Shown in pieces: positions 52,546-64,000 of a stretch of 64,000 nt of DNA. Source of the DNA: Chrysomallon squamiferum (lineage: Eukaryota > Mollusca > Gastropoda > Neomphalida > Peltospiridae); the NCBI GenBank assembly GCA_012295275.1, contig CM022666.1, positions 14,561,434-14,625,433 of the forward strand, written 5' to 3'. Each line of letters opens with the position of its first letter. The first letter of the stretch is position 1. The position numbers were made by a program, and so were the translations under genes. A model generated the notes under the pieces. It was given only the letters and a program-made list of their open reading frames with translations, did no database searches and was not told the origin of the DNA.

Positions 52546-53209
52546 AAAAATAGTTTTTTTTCATTTTCTACTGCGTTAAAGCCAAAATTGTATAACACAT
52601 TAGGAAACCTGTAACAGTTATTATTAAAGATCGTATTTATATCTCTTACATTTAGTACCATTCTTTTACTGGTAGGTGTCCGTTATTCATCTCATTTGAT
52701 ATTCACAATACAGACCTGTTTTATAATTTCAAAGATATTTAAAGAAAAAGTTCATAGAACAACTATATTTCCGATCATCACGAGAATATTGCCGCATCAG
52801 TCAACGACTCAGTGTGTATCACGCATGCGCACCGGTTGAATTTTGTTATCATGTCGGTATGACAGTTTGAACTGTTTTCTTTCAGACCGTTTAATAAGTA
52901 ACCAGTACACTGAATAAACAGACCGGAATATTTTCAGTGAATTTCTTCTAACACATTATCTAAAGTCATTGCGTTTTTGGCGTCTGAAACATAAGCGATT
53001 GCAATGTCAGTCTAAAAATAGATGTATTATACATGATGTTGCGGGGAAATACCAAAAACAAAATTTCACGTTCCGATATTCTCTAACAATATATATTTTT
53101 TAATAAAAATAATCTGCAGGAAAATATTATCTACGAAACAAAACGAATTCGTTTCGGTCAGATCCAATAGCTTCACATTTATTATCATCATTATCATTAA
53201 AGTTCTTAC

Positions 53210-54325
53210 CTGTATCATCCTCAGTGAAAATTATGCCATCATACAAAGTAACACTTCTCTCCAACACTTTGTTGACTTGTTGAAACGTGTCGTACAAGGT
53301 GATTTGCTGCATGGGAACATCAACCAGCTGTAGACTTTCAGTTAGAGACTGAATCCTTTGTTCTAGAGATTCACACATCTGCAGAAACTCTCCACCTCGT
53401 GCAAACTGCATCGCCTGTTGACAGTACAGAACATGATCGTTCTTTTCACTTTGTGACTCGGCAATCACTTTTATCTGTTCATCTCGCACAGCTTTCTGTT
53501 TGGCTATATTTGAAGCAACATCTTGTTTCATCTGATCCTTTCTCTCTGATAATTTTGCTATGAATGTAACGTACGAATCATCAATTGTTTTCAAGAGATG
53601 TGCTTCGTGTGTATCCAGTGTTGTGTTTTCTTGCTTCAGTTTTATGCTGTGTTGTTCTGAAACGTGTTTTGAGGCTTGTAACTTGTTTAATTCTGTTCTG
53701 ATGAAATGTTTCTTCTCTTCGTGAATGTCGTCAAGGTTACAAATGTCGTGATCTCTGTGAGAAACATGAACACAAGAAGAACAGAGAGCTGACCAACACT
53801 GTTTACAAAACAGATCAAGTTTCATATTGTCATGAAATTTACACATCTCTTTCTGCTGAAGAAAATATTCATCTGCAGTCATCTGACACAGCTCTGTTAA
53901 AGGAATCATTTTATGTCGCTTTAGGACTGGAATTTGCTTGTGAATCCGTAAACATTCATCACAAAAGTACTTGTCACAATCCTGGCACCAGTGTGTTGCT
54001 TTAGACTGTTTTTCACAGAATTGACACAATAACTGTTCAGGCTTCTTCTTCATGTTCAAATACTCCACTAAATTACTTAAAATTCTGTTTCGCTCAAACG
54101 ACTCTTCTATGGAATTGTTAACAGGCCACTTTTTCTACAACTAGGACATTCAAGTTCATGTTGTGAATTGTTCCAGATATCAAAGAGACACTTTGTACAG
54201 AAAGTGTGATAACACGGCAGTATACGTGGACATTTATCTTCCTCATCAAACGATTCCTCACATATACTACAAGTAGCAAACTCTTCTTTTAGCTCTGTAA
54301 GTGGTACAACCGCTTTTTCAGCCAT
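53210..54325 (-). pseudogene. TRIM gene 3, RING exon with 1-nt frameshift
   Basis: It aligns throughout with the RING exon of genes 1 and 2, but is 1116 nt rather than 1117 nt. One base is missing near 54129, just after the last RING cysteine pair, next to an A-run on the coding strand. The reading frame therefore breaks between the RING and the first B-box. Upstream, the RING keeps CSIC and CPSC; downstream, the B-boxes and coiled coil are open to the donor GTAAGA. It differs from gene 2 at about 15 residues. A single indel beside a homopolymer may be an assembly error, in which case this is a functional exon. Confidence 0.8.
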
Positions 54326-54401
54326 CTTACAACAGCGTCTCTGTTTATGAGTGTGCTGATCCCACTGTAAAATTAAAATCATTATTGCTGATATTGATTT
54401 G

Positions 54402-54403
<2 letters not shown>

Positions 54404-54479
<76 letters not shown>

Positions 54480-54515
54480 TTATTATTATTATTAATATTA
54501 TTATTAATATTTACT
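54404..54515. repeat. (ATT)n in gene 3 first intron
   Basis: The longest of the three equivalent tracts beside the RING-exon acceptor (exon edge 54364). Confidence 0.95.
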
Positions 54516-55744
54516 GAGGAAGCATTTAAGAACTGAAGAAACCGATTTCCTTTTATAATTAGCACTGATTCCTTTGCTGGATAACAATAACAGTAAGAAT
54601 AAGAGAGAAATAAATAAATGGACTAACAACGATATCAACGATAACGATGAGAAAAGAAAATTAAGTATCGTGTTTCTGAAAAATAGTTATAGCTTTACTA
54701 CATCATAAAAACTTGTTTTTTATTCCATATTTGTATTTTCTTATTTATATATTTATTAACTTATTTATTTATTTATTTATTTTTTTTATTTTTATTTTTT
54801 TTTTTTTTTCGATTTATATAAATTTCACAAAACTTTAAATTTATGATTCCTTTGTCTAGGATGTAAGACCAAATTAATATTTTCTTTTATATCCACGAGT
54901 TACCAGTTATCAAAATTTGATGAATCAAACAATATTTTCATAGTTAACAAATTTCGAACGTTTATGAGGTGAAAATCAGAACTTCCTTCTTCGTTATCAT
55001 AACACCAAGTAAAGAAAAAAGTTAGATAAAGAAAAGAACAAAGAATATCATTACAACAATTTGATAAGGAGTAAAACAATTTCGACAACGACGGACACAA
55101 ATACGGAACGTGTTCAATCACAGATCGGAGACAAAACTGTGAGACAGGTCGCGAGATCGCCCCTCATTACACGAAGAATCAGACTTTTTCTCTTTACTGG
55201 TTTACGAAAGAAGTATGTATTTTCGTGTTTATGGGAAAGCGCATATAAAATATATATTACTGCTAGTAAGAGTAGTTTTTGTTGTAACGACAACTACTTT
55301 ATTTCCTTACTTGAATAAAAACAGCTTAACAGAAATCAGTGTAAGTTTACAAAATTTTAATTAATGTGACGCATGACAATAACAATAATAATAACAAATT
55401 TTACAACAACAATAATAATAGCAATGATTTCAATAACAACTAAAACAACAATACTACAATACTAGTAGTAATAGTAGAAACAATAATATAACAATAAGAA
55501 CTTTATTTTATCTGTCGGAAGACGTATATAAAACGTATCTTATTTCTAATAGTAGACTTTACAGTAAAGACAACGACTTTCATTTCCTACATTACTAAAC
55601 ACAATATAACAGAAATCAGAGTAAATCTACAAACCTGCATTAATATGATGCTAATAATAAAGTAAAATCATCGTCATGTTTAACAACTGCTACAACTACA
55701 ACAGCCACAATAATAATATAAAGAAAAAAAAATAGTGATCTTAC

Positions 55745-55880
55745 CTAAGTCAAAATTCAGTGTTGTTTTAAGATAAAGTTGATAGTTATTTTCTTTTAAG
55801 CTTCAACTCAGATTCGATCCTTCGTCCTTTTTATATCAGTCCTGCAGAAACAGTCACACACTGCAGAAATAGTCCCGAAC
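55745..55880 (-). promoter_or_regulatory. Gene 3 core promoter and first exon
   Basis: TATAAAAA on the minus strand at 55835-55828; the first exon ends at 55745 before GTAAGA. A CTGCAGAAATAGTC-like string is duplicated just upstream, unlike in genes 1 and 2. Confidence 0.6.
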
Positions 55881-56043
55881 TGCAGACACCTCAAATCTCC
55901 TTATACGGCTTGATTTAACCACTGCGGTAATATTACTACGCCGTGGAACGACTGTCTTTTAAAGAGGGTCGTAACAACCTTTTGGAGAGAGGAGGCCAGA
56001 CATTTATGCAGTGTTTTGGGGGAGGGCCAAGATATCAAATGTA

Positions 56044-56075
56044 TCACACACACACACACACATAAAAACACATAT

Positions 56076-56117
<42 letters not shown>

Positions 56118-56122
56118 ACACA
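56044..56122. repeat. (CA)n microsatellite upstream of gene 3
   Basis: Counterpart of 24250-24345. The neighbouring GC-rich core has lost CG sites here (TTGTGGGTTGG where the others have TCGCGGGTCGG), as expected from methylation-driven decay. Confidence 0.85.
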
Positions 56123-59100
56123 TAAAATCTCTTGTGGGTTGGATGTGGCCCGTGGACCAAAGTCTTCCGACCCTTTTTTATCATATACCTCCCTTGCTAT
56201 AAAGACGTGTCTTTACCTGTGTTTGTATGTAACCAATGATCACTGCTTATTTAGATTGTGAAACTTGAGTGAGTCATCGTAGACTGAACTTTGTCACTTC
56301 TAGACAGAGCCGCATTATGAAACTTCAAGTGGTGTATACTGTTTTTGGTTTTACTACGACCGTATTTTATTTTCTCTTTTTTTTTTTTCCTTTTCTTTCC
56401 TACTTTTCATATTTATATTTATTCATTCAGTTTAATTTTTTATTTATTTATTTTTATTTATTTATATATTTACTTTTAAATGGATAAATAAATACACATA
56501 TAAACGCACAAACAGATACTAATATTAAATAATTTAATATGTTGATTTCTCCTTTTTTGATTATTAAACCGACACTGAAGTCTTGATTGTTTTGTTCTTA
56601 AGTTTAACATGCATCGGTCAAACGAATATTTCTTTATGATGTAACCATGGCGATGATCTTTCCTCTTGACTTTGATGTAAGTATAGTCATACATCGATTA
56701 ACCACGAAGAAACATGAATTATAACGTTTCTTTCAATCAAACGAGATGCATATAGGTCTAACAACATCTAAAACTAAATTTTAAAATTTGTTCACACTAT
56801 TATTCTAAGAAGAATGTTTCAAAACTCTCTGTCAGACACAACTGCACACACACAAACATCCACATATACTTGTTTCTTTTCTTTGTGATGTTAAAGATTA
56901 GTTATACTGCGGTCTAACTGTATTTTAAAACAAACACATTAAAATTAACAACGAGTATATCTCTTCAAAATTTATACGGTATTTGAATATATCAATTTCG
57001 TTAAAGATATGACATTATTGTTCATACGTTACTTAATTTGTAGCATTAAAAATAATAAATTTATGAAAGAACTGAACACCTCAGACGAGATCTGATTATC
57101 TGCAGGTATTGTTTATGACAACTGTACATAGCAACTACCTACACAAACTGTTTCATGTCTTACGTATTGTCAAATATGTCAACTTTAAAAGAGATCAACG
57201 CAATGAACTGATTTCAATGAAATTAAAACGAAAAATAATGTCTGTTGGCTGAGTTCAAAATATTTATCATTTTCTAAACGCTGAATAAAAAATATAAAAG
57301 GCGTGAATCCTACAGTAGATCTATAGCTTGTATTACTTGTTTCTGTACAGCTAATATCTGTCATACAACAGTTTTAAACGAGTGTTATCTATATTATGCG
57401 GTCGTATATTCAGTTTACATATAAATTTATAGTCTTTGTCTGTGTCAAATCATTCACTGATACCGCGGAAATAATAGCGTCAAGACGAACGTATTTGATG
57501 TAGCACAAGTTGAAAAACAAAATAAAAATTAAGTGAGCGAAAGAAAAAACAACAAATTAATTTTGATTAAATAAGACCTAAACTTCGGCTGTTTCTTGAA
57601 CTCAAATAGGTAAGAAAAATTTAATTTAAGAAACAATTTTATGATACTTAACTATGAAAAATAAACAAATAAAGAAAGAAAGAAAGAAAGAAATAAAATA
57701 AAATAAAATAAAATAAAATAAAATAAAAATGTATTACCCGTGATAATCAGAGAACAGTTTCGTATATTCTTTAATTAATTTCTTAAAGCAATACTGACTA
57801 TAATATTCAGTGCATTTTGATTAAATCTAAATATAAACGATGTATTAATAAAAAATGTTATTGATATTTTGATATGATAAATGTTAGGTGTAATGTTTTC
57901 CTATACCTTTGTTTGACACAACCGAACTTGTAAAACTAGTTTTATAATTTTAATTTGATTGTAATGGTTGAAGTTTTATTTTTTGTTTGTTTTGCTGTGT
58001 TGTTAATTGATTTACTTTCTTGTTTGTTTTATATTTCTCCCTCTTGTTTCTAGAGTTCTGAAATAATGTGCTGAAACATATTCAACGTCTCAAAAAACTC
58101 AAAATGGGCGTCATCTTTGCAGTGTAGACAAAATATGTATCACTGTTAATAATGAACAAAAAACAAAAACAACAAAATAAAACCTCTCTCTCTCTCGCAA
58201 AAAGTTTTAGTTTCATTATTTTCTGATAGAAATGTACTTTAAAATAATTAATCATATTCATATTAACAGTATGCATATCTCTTAAAAATTGATACGGTAT
58301 TTTAATATATGAATTACGTTATTATTTTGTTTTTGTTTTATTATTATTATTACTTAATCTGTTTCAGTAAAAATAATTAAATTATAAAACAAAGGTAGAC
58401 CTCAGATGAGACGTAATCATTTGCACGTACTGTTTATAGCAACCGTACATAGCAACTACCTCCACAAACTGGTTTTCATGTCTTACGTATGTGAAATATG
58501 TCGAGTTCAAAACTGCTGTTGAACTGATTTCAATGAAACAAAGCGAAAAACATTTATCACCTGTTATACGATAATCAGAAAATATTCAACGCATGAATCC
58601 AATAGAAGATCTGTAGCTTGTATTACAGGCTTCTTATAGATAGTTTGTATGATGTGACAGCCAGTTTTAAAATGAGTATTGTCTACATTATGTCTTGTCG
58701 TAGATTCCATCTACAGATACATTTATTGCGTTTGCATTGTGAGCACATGCACTGACACGTGGGAAAGCCGTGGTCAAGACGAATGTACTTGATCTAAGCA
58801 ATACCACATCTTAACTTTGTGTTATAATAAATTAAGCCTCAGCAGTTTCTTAAATTAAATAAAAAAAGATAATAATAAATAATGTGTGTGTGTGTGTGTG
58901 TGAGTGTGCAGATATACATATGTGCTCACAGATAGCTCACACATATTACAAAATGTTGTTTATTATAATTATGTGTGTTACTTGTATTAATTTCTTAAAC
59001 CAACACTATCTCTATTTCTGTGTATTTTAATTAAGCTTAGGATTTAAACATATTTTAATAAAAATACAGCTATTATTGTGAGATGATAAATAGTATTTAA

Positions 59101-59683
59101 AATATTCTTCACAATATTTATTTGAAATATAACAAATATTTCATATTTATGACTTAAATCTGAATACAAATTAATAAAAGTGTGGTAGAACTGGACACCT
59201 CAGATGAAATGAGACTGTTTCCACGTTTTGTTTATAGCAACCGTACATAGCAACCACCTCCACAAACTGGTTTTAATGTCTTACCTATTCTCAAATAGGT
59301 CAAGTTCAAATCACCTAACGAACCGATTTCAACGAAACAAAGCGAAAGACGTTTATCATTTGTTAAACAGAAAATGTGCAACGCGTAAATCATACAGAAG
59401 ATCAGTGGCTTGTATTTCAGTCTTCTTTATACACAGTTTATATATATGTCTGCATTATATTCTTATCGTAGATTCCATCTACAGATAAATTTATTGCGTT
59501 TGCATTGTGAACACATGCACTGACACGTGGGAAAGATGTGGTCAAGACGAATGTATTTGATTTAATTTAGTGAGAAAAATAAAATTATAAAAGTACCTAA
59601 AACCAAAACACATCTAAAAATGTGTAATTATAAATAAATAAATAAATTAATAAATAAAACTGATTTAAATAGAATAGAATAGA

Positions 59684-59684
<1 letters not shown>

Positions 59685-59716
<32 letters not shown>

Positions 59717-59748
59717 AAATGCCTACCATCTCTGTAAGCTATATCTTT

Positions 59749-59830
<82 letters not shown>
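59685..59830. repeat. Poly-A and (CT)n tracts
   Basis: An A-run at about 59685-59713 and about 40 CT units at 59751-59830. Confidence 0.95.
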
Positions 59831-59832
<2 letters not shown>

Positions 59833-59936
59833 GCCCAACACATTTTTTTTTTTTCTGTTTTGCTGCATCTGTCTATCTAGATATACAGGAAGAGACAGAG
59901 TGAACCAGAGAGAGAGAGAGAGACAAATATTCATTT

Positions 59937-59973
<37 letters not shown>

Positions 59974-61906
59974 CATTTTTCGATTCATTATTTTGTGGTA
60001 GAACTGTATTTTAAAATAATTAATCACATTCATATTAACAGCATGCATATCTCTTCGTAAAGTATTTTAATATTTGAAATTCGTTAAATATTATATTATT
60101 TTTTGTATATTTCTTAATCTTAGTATGTACTGTTTATAACAACCGTACACAGCAAGTGCCTCAACAAACAGGTGTCCGCGTCTTACCTATTGTCAAATAT
60201 GTCAAGTTCAAATCACCTATTGAACCGATTTCAATAAAACAAAGAGAAAAACGTTTATCATTTGTTATACGATAAACAGAAAATGTGCAACGCTTAAATT
60301 CTATAGAAGATCAGTAGCTTGTATTACAGGCTTCTGTATAGATAATTAATATCATATGACACTTAGTTTTAAACTGAGTATTGTCTGCATTGTATTTTTG
60401 TCGTAGATTCCAAATACAGATAAATTTATTGCGTTTGCACTGTGAAGAGGTTCGCAGATGCGGTCAGAGTGATATGAGCAAGAAGAATGTACTTGATTAA
60501 GCGTAAGGAGAAAAATAAAATTACAAAATTAGCTAAAGCAAAATAACGTGTTAACTTTGTGTAATTATAAATTTAGATTCGGCAGTTTCTTAAATTAAAT
60601 TTAAAAAAATAATGAAATAATAATAATAATAATAATAATAATATATGCGCACGTACAGACACACAGACACACACACACACACACACAGATTAAAAGATGT
60701 ATTGCTGATTATAATTATGTCTGTTACTTGTATTAATTTCTTAAGCCAACACTAACTCTGTTTCTGTGCATTTTAATTAAGTCTAGGATTTAAGAATATT
60801 TTAATAAAAACACAGCTATTATTCTGATATGGTAAACAGTATGTATAATGTTCTTCACTGTTTTTATTTGACATAACTGAAAAAATTAAAATTATTTTAT
60901 AATTACAATTTAATTGTAATGCAGATACTTTCTAAGAAAAGTATGAGCTTGTAAATCGGGACAATTTTCAAAAGTAAGTTTTTCTTCCTACTTGTGTGTC
61001 TGTGTGTATGTATAAATGGGGGTGTGTCATTGTGTACGTTCTTGTTCCTAGTGTTACTTCATTTAATTTCTGTGTGTATGTGTGCGTGCGTGTATGTCTG
61101 TAAGAGACCGCGAAAATGGATAATCATAAATTATGCATAATCCCAGAAAATGTGTGAATCATTTTATACATATTCCCTGTTGTGTCGCCTATTATTCTAT
61201 CTCTGTAACAAAGTTAGCCCATGCTATTGATAACATATAATAAATGTTCTTCTTTGAACAGACGTTGTTGAAGAAAGTCTATAACGCGTAAATCCTATAG
61301 AAGATAAATATATTGTATTAACGGCGTCTCTACAGATATTTCATGTCAAATAACAGTCAGTTCTAAAATGAGCATTGTCTACATTATTTTGTAGTCGTAC
61401 ATTTCATCTACAGATAAATCTACGTAAGAAAAAAGTAAATTAATCCAGCGAAGAAAATTTTAAATTTTGTGAGTTTTAACTTTGAAAAAAATATATATAA
61501 ATACAAATTAAATAAATAATATGTCCTGCTTCTGATAACTGGAAACAAGGTTTGTGTATTTCTTTAGTTAATTTCTCACAGCAATACCGACTGAATCTGT
61601 TCCGTGCGTTTCAACTAAATCTAAATAAAACTGATTCTTCCCGAGAAACGAACGTTGTCATAAAACGCGACAATTTGCACAACGTTTATTGCTTTGTTAC
61701 TATTTCATTTCTGTTCTTCTTTGCTTCATATTTTGTTTTCTCTTTCATCTAGAGGTCTGTAATAAGGTAGGGAAATATTGATATGTAAACATTGATGACG
61801 CTGCCTTTGTCTTACAGATAAAAAATACAGTGTTTCATTCTAAATACAAATAAATAAATAAATAAATAAATAACTAGAAACATATCTGTAATAGTTTTTA
61901 AAATCA

Positions 61907-62044
<138 letters not shown>

Positions 62045-63066
62045 AGAGCCCAACAACTTCTCATTTTCTTTCTTTATCTATTTCGCTGCATCTGCCTATC
62101 TAGATAGACAGAAACAGAGACAGATCCACAGACAGACAGATGGAGAGAAAGACTGATAGGACTTCAAACATCAAAATTGTCTATTTTTCTGTTCTCTATC
62201 TTGAATTTAGCTTTACCATAAAATATTATATCTATTTAAAAGTTTTAGATTCATTACTTTGTGATATAACTGTATTTTAAAATAATTAATCACATTAGTA
62301 TTAACCACATTTATATCTCCTCAAAAGTGGTATTTTAATATATATCAAATTCGTTAAAAAATACATTTGTCTTTCATATATTATTTAATTTGTTGTAATT
62401 AAAAATAATAATGTTATGGTAGAACTGGGCACCTGAGATGAGATGAGACTGTTTGCGCTTTTTGTTTATAGCAACTGTACATAGCAACCACCTCCACAAA
62501 CTGGTTTTCGTGTCTTACCTATTGTCAAATATGTCAAGATCAAATCGCCTATTGAATCGATTTCAATGAAACAAAGCGAAAAACGTTTATCACCTGTTAC
62601 ACGATAAACAGAAAATATACAACGCGTGAATCCTATAGAAGATCTGTAGCTTGTATTACAGTCTTCTTATAGATAGTTTGTATCATATGACAGTCAGTTT
62701 TAAACTGAGTATTGTCTACATTATGTTCTTATCGTAGATTCCATCTACAGATAAATTTGTTGCGTTTGTATTGTGAACACATGCACTGACACGTGGGAAA
62801 GATGTGGTCAAGACGAATGTATTTGATTCAGTGTAAGAAGAAAAATAAAATTACAAAAGTAGCTAAAGCAAAATAACTTAACTTTGTGTAATTATAACTT
62901 AAACCTCGACAGATTCTTTAACTGACTTAAAAGAATAATAATATTGTCTTTGAAATAAAGTTATCCCATCGAATGCTTTGTTCATATAACAAGTAGGCAG
63001 TTGTTTCAACAGACAGAAAGTGAAACCTAATCTTGATACTAATCCAAATAAATGGATATATATATA

Positions 63067-63102
<36 letters not shown>

Positions 63103-63840
63103 AAAAGGTAAAGCTATATCTTTGCAATAATCCTTTTTCTCGCGACCATGAAAAACAAATATTCATATTGACACATCTATCAATCATAATATTAATAGAC
63201 AGAATAGCTAATGGCAATGGTTAACATCAGTTTTTATTTTGGAAGAGTGGGATGACACCTGGAACTGCACGTCACAATTATGTTCACAGTGACTTGTTTG
63301 ACTTTGTTCCAGCACAGTTACCCTGAATCAAACATTGTTCTCAACACGTGGATTTGTTCTGAACTGCTTGTTTCTCAATGCAGACATCATGAGTTGAATA
63401 CAGATCAGTAGCGCATACTTCAGAATATTTTACTTTCAGAATTCCACCCTTGACAGTTACTATATATATATCTCACTGTCACTGCATTCAGTCACAAAAA
63501 CAGATAGTAATCATGAGGGATTTTTTTAAATTTATTTTTCGTTTTTCTTTATCCATTTTTAATTTTTAATTTTATTTTATTTATTTATTATTATTATTAA
63601 TATTATTAATATTTTTTTTTTTTTTTTTGACGTTTGTGAACTTCGCGGTTTTTTTTTTCGTTTTTTGTTTTCGGTTCAGAGACTCTTTTGTTGTCATTGT
63701 AAACCTGAACAAAGTTTCTTTAAACATGCTTTCAACATCCGTCTTGCTAGACATATCAATTCGTCAGAAAGGGATAGTACTCTGTTACTTAACATATTTA
63801 TCTGCTTCACAGACGAGTTACCTCACTTGAAGTCTCTCAT

Positions 63841-64000
63841 AATCCAGCTGAGGCTCCAACTCTCGAATTGTACTGAAAACAAACACACTGATTTTACATG
63901 AAGAAACACAAACAAGTTGTTAACAATCCACTCTGAACACCTGTAATGTACTCTCACAGAGAATCAGACTCTAATGTGTACTTTGATAATGTGAAATAGG
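63841..64000. other. Window end, nothing recognised
   Basis: Past the end of the match with 46830. Too short to judge. Confidence 0.5.

Larger units (their letters stand above)
54566..58170 (-). repeat. Inverted upstream module of gene 3
   Basis: Matches 33180-36870 in direct orientation and the modules at 1-5638 and 19286-25015 inverted. It includes inverted R3 (56545-56655) and R1 (57076-57505). No gene apart from the promoter and first exon of gene 3 was seen. Confidence 0.85.

Overview
The window is AT-rich, intron-bearing animal DNA crowded with microsatellites. It holds eukaryotic transposon remains (a ZMYM1-type hAT and a Tigger/pogo element) and multi-exon TRIM genes. The combination suggests an invertebrate, and I favour a lophotrochozoan such as a mollusc, but nothing in the sequence fixes the species. 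One 200-N assembly gap lies at 30369-30568. I found no bacterial-style operons, rRNA, tRNA or CRISPR array.

The only convincing protein-coding content is three copies of one TRIM gene (RING, two B-boxes, coiled coil, SPRY-like domain). Each copy has the same architecture: a TATA-type promoter, a short non-coding first exon, a ~1.1 kb exon for RING/B-box/coiled coil, a 78-nt linker exon and a ~640-nt SPRY exon. All coding junctions are in phase 1. Gene 1 (+, coding exons 26040-27156, 28428-28505, 28833-29473) is complete at 611 codons. Gene 2 (-, 33029-31913 and 30722-30645) is open but runs into the gap before its SPRY exon. Gene 3 (-, 54325-49996) has a 1-nt frameshift in its RING exon, a decayed linker exon and an intact but diverged SPRY exon. 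Its first long intron carries a 34-nt relic of another RING exon, so it looks like a fusion of two older copies.

Region by region: 1-5638 is a copy of the TRIM upstream module, with an orphan promoter and first exon. That copy is cut at 5638 by a truncated hAT transposon (5639-8219), followed by a Tigger fragment (8745-9244). From 9.2 to 19.3 kb there is no gene: decayed copies of the same upstream blocks, microsatellites, a 630-bp GTT-rich tract and a large inverted repeat at 19019-19501. 19286-25015 repeats 1-5638 in direct orientation and leads into gene 1. 30569-40306 is an inverted copy of 20565-30368, so genes 1 and 2 converge on the gap. 40307-46830 is an array of a second repeat family. 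46831-49235 is mostly unique and gene-free. 49235-58170 is another inverted gene-plus-upstream module (gene 3), and 58190-63840 repeats the second array.

The whole window therefore reads as a nested segmental duplication that spread a TRIM cassette. TRIM proteins are usually ubiquitin ligases whose RING recruits the E2 and whose SPRY domain recognises a target. Here the RING exon is well conserved between copies, the SPRY exon has diverged more, and gene 1 has lost the usual hydrophobic E2-contact residue of its RING.
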